Assembly: GCA_037042915.1 (NCBI GenBank)
Contig: CM073194.1
Location: 2,108,001-2,172,000 of the forward strand
Length of the DNA: 64,000 nucleotides
Direction of reading: 5' to 3'
From: Auricularia sp. M13
Lineage: Eukaryota > Basidiomycota > Agaricomycetes > Auriculariales > Auriculariaceae
Under the pieces are notes generated by a model. The model ran no database searches. It saw nothing but the letters and a program-made list of their open reading frames with translations, and was not told where the DNA came from. Positions within the stretch are counted from its first letter, which is position 1; every line of letters begins with the position of its first letter. Shown piece by piece: positions 35,358 to 44,719 of the stretch. A program made the translations under genes and the position numbers.

Positions 35358-36214
35358 GGAATCCTGCCTTGCTGCCATGGCCAAGTAACTAAAGGGCTCT
35401 CCACTCGCGATGTACTGGGTCCCACGCAAACCGCAGCGGTGAGCGGTGATCAGTGGTTACCGGTTACTTTTCGGATTATTTCGGGAGCAGGTACAGATTC
35501 CGGATGTGGATCGCGCGAACGGTAGTGTGTCAGGCACCCAGGACGACGCCATTGCGTTGGAAAGTGTTTAACAAGGTCGATCAGTATTCCTGTTCACAAT
35601 TTTTTTTACTCAGAAAATAAAGCATGTGCAGTGTTACAGTAACAGCATTATGTTACGAGAAGGGTTGGCCATATTGCATACCGCGGCGGTGACGTCATGT
35701 CGAACATATGTAATCGGTAAATTCCACAACTAGTACAAGGGCCACAGCGGCAAAACTCGATTCTGGCTATAGGGCAATGGCAGCTGGATTTCGTGGCGGC
35801 AGCAGCGGCATATCTGATGTCGTCGGAGCATGACGGAAAAAGGCGTGTGGAAGGCGCACGGCAAGGACGCCGAGCGGGCGGCGGACATATGTGGAAATAT
35901 GAGGTTTCGGTTTCCTTTTGTCTGTGTCCCTGATGATGACCAGTATGATCACGACCGTTTAGGATTAGTCTCATTTTCACGATCTCCATAGTTTCGGTCC
36001 GCTCACGACTAGTCCCTCAGTCTTTGCCTTCCACGCACTGTACTGAGGTATGCATCCCGATGTTCTCTCACAGTCTGTTTGTACTCATGACGTGTCCTGT
36101 AGACTTCTGTTCCTTCTCAGGTAGTCTACAATCTATTAGTCTTTGCCTTCCACCGCACTGTACTGAGACTTCTGTTCCTTCTCAGGTCCCCGAACAGAGC
36201 GTCTATTTTCTACA

Positions 36215-36228
36215 GGTTATGAGCCCCG
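36215..36228 (+). promoter_or_regulatory. Primer-binding site, copia half-tRNA type
   Basis: GGTTATGAGCCCCG begins right after the 5' LTR. It is complementary to the anticodon arm of initiator tRNA-Met (CTCATAACC), the half-tRNA primer known from Drosophila copia. The other copia element in the window has the same site. Confidence 0.75.
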
Positions 36229-36333
36229 CGCTCACCTGGGAAGGACGTCAATCAGTGCAAGGAAGACTCGCTGCGCAAGAAGTGCGCTTCTATTGAACCC
36301 CTCGCCGCACGCACCGCACGCTAGGCCATAACC

Positions 36334-39300
36334 ATGTCGACGACGACGACGAACACGACTGCGATTGAACCGGGCATGAAAGCACCCATGCTGCAGGCGA
36401 ATGGCGGCAACTGGTTCACCTGGAGAGACCGTATCGAGCTCCAGCTGAACCGTCGCAATCTCGGTCACCTCCTCCGGCCGACGCACATCATCCCGCCCGA
36501 TCCCGAGGAAGCTACGGACTTCGACTGGGACGATATCAAAGCCGACAAGCAGAAGTTGGCGGTGTATCGAGCTGAGGAAGCCACATACCTCAAGTGGCAA
36601 GCGGAGAACTCGAGTGCGTTACTCCACATCGTGTCAGGGCTACCGGACAATGTTGGCGGAACGGCGATGCGCAAGAAGATCGTCGGCGCGGCCTGGATCT
36701 GGCTTGTTCGCGAGTTCCAGGAGAAGGGCGATGCCTTTGCGCAAGAAGTTCGCCGTCAGTTTGAGGCTAAGCGCTGCCAGGCGAACGGCGATCTGCGTGC
36801 TCACCTCGAGGAGATGGAGGTCCTCAAACAGCAGTATGATGCAGCTGCCGAAGATGCAATGCTCGAGAGCGAGTACTCGCGCACCGTTCTCGCGTTGCTG
36901 CCGGATTACTACCGGAAGCAGGTCGCCAACATTCGGGCCAACGCCACAGCCCTCAGTCTCCCCGCGCCAAAAGCCGAGGCGCTCCTCCGCGCGGTCCGTA
37001 TAGAGTACGACCGCTTGCAAGTCGAGAACCAGTCCAAGTCGAAGAAGTCGGCCGACGACGTAGCGTTGGCCGCCGACGCGAAGAAGACCGAGCCGAAGAA
37101 GCGGAAATTCGACATTTCCAGGGTCAAATGCTACGGCTGTGGAGACAAGGGTCATTTCGCGAAGGATAAGAAGTGCGACCCGGCGAAGAAGGCAGCTTAC
37201 GAGGCGTCAAAGCCGCAGAAGGCGGCGACGGCGAGCACTCCGGCGACGTCTGACAAGGCACCAGCGCAGGCGGCGTGCGCCAAGTCACCGGTGCTGGCTT
37301 TCGCAGCACGCGCCGGCGCAACACTGTGCCTGCCGATCCCGGGCACGCAATGTGTCGCAGATGGCGATGACCCCTCCACGTGGCTTGACGGTCTGTGGGA
37401 CGACGACGACGTTCAGCAGATTGACGATGCACGCGACGTAACTGGCGTACCGCTGCGTGCGCTTGCAGTGGCCGAGGGTGACGACACGCGGAACACGTCC
37501 GAGATTGTTGACTCGGGCGCAAGCAGGCATATGTCTTCGCTGGGGAGCCGCTTCGTATCGCTGCAGCAGATCCCTCCGCACCCTATCGTAGCTGCTGAGG
37601 GCGTGACATTCCACGCGACGGCGCGTGGAGAGTATCTGTTGAAGTTACCGCAGGAAGACGGTGGTCAACGTGACATCATTCTCCGCGACACGCTCTACGC
37701 ACGAGCGCTGCAAGGCACCCTTGTCTCAGTGTCTGGAATCGACAAGGCCGATGGAGAGGTCCGGTTCTCCGGCGGCACGTGCAAAATCTACGACGTGAAG
37801 CGCCGCATCGTTGGTGTTGTTCCGCAGACTGGCGGCCTGTATCAAATTCAGCGCGAATCGAACGAGGGCGCGCATGCGCACTTTGCGTATGTGTCCGCTA
37901 AAAGACCGCTCACCTGGATGGAGCTACACCGGGTTCTGGGACACGTCTCGCCGACAGCGGCGAAGACGCAGTATCTTCGCGGCGGGTTCAAGGGCGTTGA
38001 GGTCGACGAGCAGTCCGAAATCTTTGACTGCGAGTCATGCACCATGGGCAAACTGCGCGCTGCACAGATACCGAAGGAGCGCGAGGGGCCGCGCTCCACG
38101 GTGTTCGGCGAGTGGTGGTATTCGGATATCTGGGGGCCAGCTCAAGTCGAGACGGCGGGCCGTAAGCGTTATGCGGATATCTACACGGACGACGCCACTC
38201 ACTGGCACGAGCTGTTTCTCTACCGCACGAAAGACGAGGCGGAGGATACCATCATCGAGTTCGACGCGTGGCTCGAGACGCAGTTCGGTGTACGTCTCAA
38301 GCGTTGGTGCACGGACCAATCCGGCGAGTACAACACTGGCAAAGTCCAGGAGCACCTGCGTAAGCGTGGGATTGTGCACCTCCAGACGACGCATGATACG
38401 CACCAGCAAATCGGCATCGCGGAACGATTCAACCGCACGCTGTTTGAGCGCGTGCGGGCCGCGCTGCACTCGTCAGGCCTACCGAAGAAACTCTGGGGAG
38501 AGTGTGCTCACCACCAGGTTTGGCTGCTGAACTCGTTGGGCACGCGGTCCAACCCAGGTGGCAAGTCGCCGCATGAGATGCGGTTCGGTCGGCCGCGTGA
38601 CATCTCTGGCGTGCCAGAGTGGGGGGCACCCTGCTACGTGTTCGACTTGGAGACCGGGAAGCTGGAGCCGAACGCGGAGCGCGTCTATTGGCTGGGATTT
38701 GACGCGCAGACACCAACAAAGGGGCACCGGCTGTACTCGAAGAAAGGGCAGAAGGTCCGCATTGAGCCCGCAGTCAAGTTCCTCCGCGTCGAGCCCGACC
38801 GCGAGGAGGAGGTGTTCCTCACTGATGTGGGCGACCTGTTCTGGGACGACGTCGATAGGCAGGCCGCAGATCCTGGGGAGGATATGGATGCCGATCCTGC
38901 TGATGGATCTGCGCCCGGCGGTCCCAATCGTGGCCTTCCGGCGCCGCGCACGCCGGAACGCGCCCAAGCGCCGGCTCCCGTCCCTGATGCGCCACAGCGA
39001 CCGCGCGCGCCCGCAGAACGCTTCGCGCAGAGGCTAGCTGACTTTGATGAGGGCAACATCGTCGAAGGCGCCCGCATTCGCAAACCGTCTCAGTACGTAC
39101 GTGACGTGCTGAGCGGAGCCGGCACGGCAGACGGCCGTCCCGGACAGCCAGCGCTCCCGAAAGGAGTTCAAGTACCGCCTGTGCAACCTGACCAAGACCG
39201 CGCTGTATTCGCGAACGCGCAAGAGCTGTACGGCTACGAGGACTTCGCCGTTGCCTTCGTCACGCAGCACGCGGACCCCGAGTTGCTAGAGCCGACGTCG

Positions 39301-40878
39301 CATGCTGAGGCTCTCGCGCGTCCAGACGCGGACCGTTGGATCGAGGCCAAGCAGGCGGAGCGTGCCTCGCTCAAGGCCAAGGGCGTCTACGAGTGGGTGA
39401 AACGCGAGGACGTCGCAGCGAAGGGCAGGAAGCCGGTTGGTAGCAAGTGGGTCTACCGCGCGAAGCGAGACGCTGCGGGCCACCTCGTTCGCTACAAGGC
39501 GCGGCTCGTCGCGCAGGGCTTCTCCACGGTCCCAGGAATCGACTTCACGGACACGACTTCGCCGGTCGTGACGCCTGAGACCCTGCGGTTTATGATATCG
39601 CTCGGCGCGCTGTTCGACTGGGAATTGCACCAAATCGACTTCGACACTGCCTTTCTCAACGGGAAGCTCGACAAAGAAGTTTTTCTCGAGCCTCCGCCGG
39701 GTTACGACGACGACCCGCTGCACCCCGTTCGACTGTTTTGCTGGCTGCTGTTGAAGGCTCTGTACGGCTTGAAGGACGCCGGCAGGATTTGGTATCTCAC
39801 GCTCGTCACGGCGATGCTCGAGCTGGGTTTCACGCGCTCGCAGGCAGATATGGGCCTGTTCATTCTGAAGTTGCAGCATACTCTACTCCTCGTCGCCGTC
39901 AGCACCGACGACTGCTTGTGCGCCTCCCCGAACGTCGAGATCATCGCTATCTTCAAGGAGGAGATCGGCGCGATGTACGAGATCAAGGATCTCGGCGAGG
40001 CGCAGTGGCTACTCGGGGTGGAGATCATACGCGACCGACCGAAGCGCACCGCGGCGCTCAGCCAGCGCGCGTACGTGGATACTATCCTGCGGCGTTACGG
40101 GATGGACGACTGCCGCACGTACTCGACGCCGATGGATGTCAACGCGCGCCTGACGCCCGATGACTCGCCGAAGACGGGGGAGGAACACGCGAGGATGCGC
40201 GGATTCCCTTACCGCGAGATGGTCGGCGCGTTGAACTACTTGGTCCGCTGGACTCGTCCCGACATGGCCCTAACTGTCAGCCTGCTATCGCAGTTTTTGG
40301 AGACGCCGGGACCTGCGCACGTCGCGGCGCTGCGCCGCGCTTACGGCTATGTTCGCCTCACACGCGATATGAGGCTCGTTCTCGGCGACACTGGCAGCAA
40401 CGACGGGCTCGTTGGCTTTACGGACGCCGACGGCATGACGCAGTGGCACCGTCGCGCGATGTCGGGCTACGTGTTCCGCTGGAACAGCGGGACGATCGCC
40501 TGGTCTACGAAGAAGCAAGAACTCGTCTCGCTATCTACAACGGAGGCCGAGTACGTCGCGCAGACGCACGCGGCGAAGCAGGCGATGTGGTTGCGCACAC
40601 TCGTCGGCGAGGTGCTCGACAAGCTGCCGGACCCCATGACGATCTTCGCGGACAACGACGGGGCCATCAAGCTCACGCGCGGTTATCAGTTCCACGTGCG
40701 CACGAAGCATATCGATATTCGCTACCACTTTATTCGCTACCTCGTTGAAGCAGGAGACATTCGGCTCGTCTACTGCAAGACCGCGGATATGCTCGCGGAC
40801 ATCATGACCAAGCCGCTCCCGTCGATCAAAGTCAAGCACTTCGCGTCGCGCCTAGGGCTGTATGACGCTTTGGCTTGA
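36334..40878 (+). CDS. Ty1/copia gag-pol polyprotein
   Basis: A single ORF of 1514 codons in the copia order: gag with a zinc-knuckle region (about residues 265-282), aspartic protease (about 390), integrase with its pre-integrase zinc region and core (about 525-755), reverse transcriptase (about 1025-1280) and RNase H (about 1360-1510). The order integrase before reverse transcriptase separates it from Ty3/gypsy. It looks whole and is the only such ORF in the window; the copia element at 25.8-31.1 kb is a different family member with unlike LTRs. Confidence 0.95.
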   Translation: MSTTTTNTTAIEPGMKAPMLQANGGNWFTWRDRIELQLNRRNLGHLLRPTHIIPPDPEEATDFDWDDIKADKQKLAVYRAEEATYLKWQAENSSALLHIVSGLPDNVGGTAMRKKIVGAAWIWLVREFQEKGDAFAQEVRRQFEAKRCQANGDLRAHLEEMEVLKQQYDAAAEDAMLESEYSRTVLALLPDYYRKQVANIRANATALSLPAPKAEALLRAVRIEYDRLQVENQSKSKKSADDVALAADAKKTEPKKRKFDISRVKCYGCGDKGHFAKDKKCDPAKKAAYEASKPQKAATASTPATSDKAPAQAACAKSPVLAFAARAGATLCLPIPGTQCVADGDDPSTWLDGLWDDDDVQQIDDARDVTGVPLRALAVAEGDDTRNTSEIVDSGASRHMSSLGSRFVSLQQIPPHPIVAAEGVTFHATARGEYLLKLPQEDGGQRDIILRDTLYARALQGTLVSVSGIDKADGEVRFSGGTCKIYDVKRRIVGVVPQTGGLYQIQRESNEGAHAHFAYVSAKRPLTWMELHRVLGHVSPTAAKTQYLRGGFKGVEVDEQSEIFDCESCTMGKLRAAQIPKEREGPRSTVFGEWWYSDIWGPAQVETAGRKRYADIYTDDATHWHELFLYRTKDEAEDTIIEFDAWLETQFGVRLKRWCTDQSGEYNTGKVQEHLRKRGIVHLQTTHDTHQQIGIAERFNRTLFERVRAALHSSGLPKKLWGECAHHQVWLLNSLGTRSNPGGKSPHEMRFGRPRDISGVPEWGAPCYVFDLETGKLEPNAERVYWLGFDAQTPTKGHRLYSKKGQKVRIEPAVKFLRVEPDREEEVFLTDVGDLFWDDVDRQAADPGEDMDADPADGSAPGGPNRGLPAPRTPERAQAPAPVPDAPQRPRAPAERFAQRLADFDEGNIVEGARIRKPSQYVRDVLSGAGTADGRPGQPALPKGVQVPPVQPDQDRAVFANAQELYGYEDFAVAFVTQHADPELLEPTSHAEALARPDADRWIEAKQAERASLKAKGVYEWVKREDVAAKGRKPVGSKWVYRAKRDAAGHLVRYKARLVAQGFSTVPGIDFTDTTSPVVTPETLRFMISLGALFDWELHQIDFDTAFLNGKLDKEVFLEPPPGYDDDPLHPVRLFCWLLLKALYGLKDAGRIWYLTLVTAMLELGFTRSQADMGLFILKLQHTLLLVAVSTDDCLCASPNVEIIAIFKEEIGAMYEIKDLGEAQWLLGVEIIRDRPKRTAALSQRAYVDTILRRYGMDDCRTYSTPMDVNARLTPDDSPKTGEEHARMRGFPYREMVGALNYLVRWTRPDMALTVSLLSQFLETPGPAHVAALRRAYGYVRLTRDMRLVLGDTGSNDGLVGFTDADGMTQWHRRAMSGYVFRWNSGTIAWSTKKQELVSLSTTEAEYVAQTHAAKQAMWLRTLVGEVLDKLPDPMTIFADNDGAIKLTRGYQFHVRTKHIDIRYHFIRYLVEAGDIRLVYCKTADMLADIMTKPLPSIKVKHFASRLGLYDALA

Positions 40879-41397
40879 GGGGAGGATGTGGAAATATGAG
40901 GTTTCGGTTTCCTTTTGTCTGTGTCCCTGATGATGACCAGTATGATCACGACCGTTTAGGATTAGTCTCATTTTCACGATCTCCATAGTTTCGGTCCGCT
41001 CACGACTAGTCCCTCAGTCTTTGCCTTCCACCGCACTGTACTGAGGTATGCATCCCGATGTTCTCTCACAGTCTGTTTGTACTCATGACGTGTCCTGTAG
41101 ACTTCTGTTCCTTCTCAGGTAGTCTACAATCTATTAGTCTTTGCCTTCCACCGCACTGTACTGAGACTTCTGTTCCTTCTCAGGTCCCCGAACAGAGCGT
41201 CTATTTTCTACACATAGTGTGCAACGAGATGAGCGGCAGCGACAAGCGCTGGGCGACGGCAGCGTCGACGACGGGTGGCAGGAGCGGCGGGCAAGTTCGA
41301 CGGGCTGGGCGGGAGCCGCGGGACGGCCGGATTCGGTGTTCGGTTCAGGCGGAGCCTGGAACCGCTTCGACTCGATCTGTATCCCGGAAAGAGAAAT

Positions 41398-43083
41398 ATG
41401 GTTCTAGGAAGCCCTACGTAAGTCCCTCGATGTACATAGAAGCTCATACTTATTAGGACAGGCTTTCTGGCATACCGCTGGATGTACTGTGCCTCGTACG
41501 AGACTGTCTAGTTGAAACCGAGCTGTGTCAACATACCATCAGCGTTTCACGTCTGGAGGAAAGCTCGGCGGTCGACTGGAGAGCACCTGCCGGACAGCAT
41601 CATCCGCTAGACGCGCTATCCCGGGTCTCGCACTTGATCAGGGCTGTCTGCTGCCCGGCAATGTTTTCTCGTATCAAGCTTTCTGAACGCCGCCCCATCT
41701 TGCCACCCCGCGCCATTCTGTCTTACGTATGGTAAGAAATCGAAGCTTTGTTTCTCTTCGGGCTGACCTAGCGCTTCAGCATGCTCTGGATTACCTTTCG
41801 AGACTTGGACAATCCGAGATTTGACTATCGTAGCATGCTACGCAGCATGACTCGCCTACGCACCATCTTCTGGCAACCTGCAGAGGCATCTTCATTGTCT
41901 GCGGAACGCAACATCACACTTGCGCTTTCTTCGCCCACTTTGACTACGTTCATGACGAGGAACTTCCAGCTTAAAGGTGTGATGTCTCCCGTGACTGCCA
42001 CACGCCTTCAAGCGTTGGACGTGTTGCAAAGCTGGCGAGACCTCAATACGGTCAGAGTTGGCGAAATCGAGGCCGAAAAGCAGTTTCTAGAATCCTTGAT
42101 TGCTCAGCTCGTGCCGCAACTCCAGGTCCTCCGAATACCCGGCGAGTCTTGTCGTCTGTCGTTCCTCGCAGCAACTACGTGGCCGCACCTGCGCGAGCTT
42201 GTCATCCGGGGCGGTGCTCCCAAAACGGACATATCTTTCTGCCGGTTGTTCTCGGTCATGCCGCGCTTGCGCATTCTCGCTCTCGCAATCGTACCGTCGC
42301 TGGTTCTCCATCCGGCCAATTCTGCATGGGGTCATGACATTAGACCTAGTTTGCAGAGGCTCACGATCACCGATGTCCTGCCTCACGAAGGGATATTTTC
42401 CCACTTGTCTGGAGAGCTCACCGAGCTATCGTTGCGCGACCAACCGCGCTACTATCGCAGGCGACTGGTCAACGGAAATGATGACTCAAAACCAATTTTA
42501 GCATGCCAGGCTGCGCTGCGCATCATTCAAACTTTTGCACTCGGCGGTGCTAGCCTGCGCCGTTTGGAGATCGTTGTCCGCGAGGATGGCACGGAGATGC
42601 AGCTCTTGGCGCTCATAGCCAAGTCATGTCCAAACTTGACGTTCTTTGAACTACATCAATACCGCGCCGATGATATTTCTTTCATGCAGCTGCCGTGCCA
42701 TGAAGTTGATCTGCACATCGTGGGTCCTATTTTAACCCACCTGTTGAAGATCAACTCTGACAAGCCCTTTGCAGGACGCGGTTGCTAACGCCCTTTCGCC
42801 GCTGCGTCATCTTCGCGTGCTCCGCCTGAACCTCGATTTCGGTCTTTACTCTCAGAGACATCCAAGTCTTACCTTTCAAGTGTGGGACCCAGTTTTGACG
42901 ACCCAGGCGGACGTGATCGCTCACATTTTGCACTGGCTCACCATCATCTCGTTTCTGACGACGAACATGGTCGGTCCAGCAGCATGGAGTACGTGGTATC
43001 CCCGCCGCTCTCCGTCCGGCGAGCTCAGGGTGGAGTACGACTCTTGGACTGATAACTCCATCATCGATCAGCGATGGTTTTAG
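41398..43083 (+). CDS. F-box/LRR-like protein, family B copy 1
   Basis: Four exons (41398-41417, 41462-41731, 41780-42719, 42775-43083) join in frame to 512 residues. The first exon is only 20 bases (MVLGSP). The F-box follows at once (LSGIPLDVLCLVRDCLVE...), and DALSRVSHLIRAVCCPAMF fits its second half. The body has leucine-rich stretches (WPHLRELVIRGGAPKTD, SGELTELSLRDQPRYYRRR, CPNLTFFELHQYRADD). The likely role is substrate receptor in an SCF ubiquitin ligase; the substrate is unknown. The 3' UTR contains AAATAAATGTGTCCA, conserved in copy B2. The copia element and its host segment sit immediately upstream, so the promoter has been rearranged relative to B2. Confidence 0.8.
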
Positions 43084-44069
43084 GATATTTGCCTTTTGTT
43101 GGCTCACTTTCAGCATTTAATCACGCCATCTCGAGTAGCATTTCAGAAAGCGATTCCTATTGTACAGCGTGAGGCGACAAAATAAATGTGTCCAACTCCT
43201 ACTTGCCGAAGGCGATGCCTTCAAGGTCGCTGTAATGAACTTTATCAGCGCAAGCAAGGGGTACGCACTTGTTAAGCGCCCGGAAGCAACCGGGAGGGGG
43301 AGGGTCCCCCGAAGATGCCGTTAAGGAATTTTTTTATTATCTTGAATTATTTTTCAGGGATGGTGCAGAGACTTGGTTGGGATTTTAGGAGGCCATATAC
43401 CTACCTCAAAGCATTCCATGTGGGTAAAGCAGCTGGATTCACAGAATAGCACTGAGCAGTCCGTTTTGGGCACATTGCCTCCGATGCCGGAATCAAACCG
43501 GACGGCCGTGTACCATGGATTGCAAGTTAATCATCTAACAGAGTGGCTGGGGTAATCTCAGCAAGAGTATTTGATAATCAGGTCGCTATTGGAGAGAGAT
43601 AACATTGGCTTGGTGACATACAGCAGGCCAGGGGCAGTACTAATCCTCTTCAAACGCTCTCGGCAGGTTTGCTGAGTGAAGTCACGCCCAAACAATAGTT
43701 CTTATCCGTCTCAGCTCTCGCATAAATGGTCTCATTAATATCTGCAGTCAATAAGTGGTGCCAATTCCCTGCTATTACGGTGTGTACCACCTCACAGGTG
43801 AGCCTCGGGATCAATAAGGCCTCCCAAATAGGGAACTGTCACCTGTCAGGTCACGTGACAGGGGGGAGGGGGTCACTCAAGAGGCGTTATGGAGTTTTTC
43901 GGGACGGTGCAGGAATTTTTTTTTTGCCACCCCCTTGAGCGCAAGGCGATTGCGTCTGTCGAATTCAAACACGCGCACTGGCAGGATAATTGTCTGCTGG
44001 CCGGCTGTCGTCACGAGCGTCGTAGGGAGAAGTTCGTACTATAATGCTGAAACATCGTCGTTGCCGGAG
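43084..44069. other. Intergenic, no gene seen
   Basis: Two degenerate related stretches occur (about 43285-43360 and 43860-43925) sharing GGGAGGGGG, GCCGTTA-like and CGG-T-GTGCAG words. A hairpin-prone CCTGTCAGGTCACGTGACAGG lies near 43840. No coherent coding pattern. Confidence 0.4.
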
Positions 44070-44400
44070 CGTGAGGAACGGGAAATTCGTGCGATACGCT
44101 GGCAGCGCGAGGAGGAAACACGAGGAACGGAAGGTCCGTGCTCTACGTTAACAAACGCGAGGAACGGGGTGGCCGTGCTCTACGTTGGTCGCGAGGCAGA
44201 GTGCTCAGCGTCGAAAGCGCGAGGAACGGCGAACCGTGCTCTACGCTGTAAAAAACGCGAGGAACAGCCGTGTTGTGCTCTACGTTACAGACCGCGAGGA
44301 GCGCTGGCAGCGTGCTCTACGGTGGCAAGCGCGAGGAACGACCGAGTCGTGCTCTACGCCAGTATATACGCGAGGAACGGCCAAGCCGTGCTCTACGTCA
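44070..44400. repeat. Array of about nine 37-base units, each a small hairpin with covarying stem
   Basis: Units start (GAGGA) at 44073, 44122, 44159, 44221, 44259, 44296, 44333 and 44372, with degenerate ones at 44109 and 44193. The framework is CGCGAGGA-N5-N3-N5-GCTCTACG. The two N5 arms are complementary although their sequence changes from unit to unit: ACGGA/TCCGT, ACAGC/GTTGT, GCGCT/AGCGT, ACGAC/GTCGT, ACGGC/GCCGT. Unit spacing is not a multiple of three, so it is not a coding repeat. Function unknown. Confidence 0.8.
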
Positions 44401-44719
44401 GTGGTTCGAGGCCAGCCGCTAGTATAGCAAGCTTCCGAGAGTGTTCCAAAAACAGGCGGGAGGCGGGAGGGTCGACAGTGAGACATGAGTGTGCGGGGCC
44501 TGGATGTTTTGCCGCGCGTGCCGCGCATGTGGTGCGCAGACAATATTTCTACAGAAACATAGCCAATTCCGTTAATTTCTAGAGCAAATTGTAGAGTCAA
44601 GTGTGGGCCACAAGTTACAGATGCAGGGTAAGCCAAATAGGCAATAGAAAGATGTTAGGAAAATTATCAGTATTCCGGGATGTATAGTTCCGTGGACAGC
44701 CACGCGCGGCACTGCGCGG

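Larger units (their letters stand above)
34430..35520 (+). repeat. Upstream part of a segmental duplication shared with 61.6-62.0 kb
   Basis: Without the solo LTR, 34430-34714 and 35358-35510 resemble 61600-61960 (CTCGGCCGAGAA...AAAGTTTGGG, then CACATGGTATG, then GGTCCCACGCAAA). Downstream both copies continue into the F-box genes B1 and B2, so the two genes were duplicated with their 5' regions. Confidence 0.7.
35890..41212 (+). mobile_element. Ty1/copia LTR retrotransposon, looks whole
   Basis: The LTRs are 35890-36214 and 40887-41212, differing at about one position, which suggests very recent insertion. The primer-binding site GGTTATGAGCCCCG is at 36215-36228, and a purine tract GAGGGGAGG precedes the right LTR. 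The target duplication is CATA or ACATA; the uninterrupted site is at 54184-54188. One long ORF lies between the LTRs. Confidence 0.93.
35538..41325 (+). repeat. Repeated segment of about 480 bases, split by a copia element (copy 1)
   Basis: 35538-35889 plus 41213-41325 match 53834-54310 closely, starting at CAGGACGACGCC and ending near GGCGGG. In both copies the segment lies upstream of an F-box gene (B1 here, A4 there). An ORF beginning MTEKG with WKAH and DAERAADI is shared by both copies, but its function is unknown. Confidence 0.75.

Noticed and set aside
43470-43560. tRNA-like stretch on the minus strand with GGTTTGATTCC
   Set aside because: A T-arm can be drawn, but no consistent acceptor stem, D-arm or anticodon loop with T33 could be found.
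44070-44400. CRISPR-like array (conserved blocks with variable centres)
   Set aside because: The setting is a eukaryotic nuclear genome, units are about 37 bases, and the variable parts are self-complementary arms rather than unrelated spacers.
43935-44582. 215-codon plus-strand ORF with ARNGxAVLYV-like repeats
   Set aside because: It only translates the 37-base hairpin array. Unit spacing is not a multiple of three, so the 'repeat peptide' changes frame from unit to unit.
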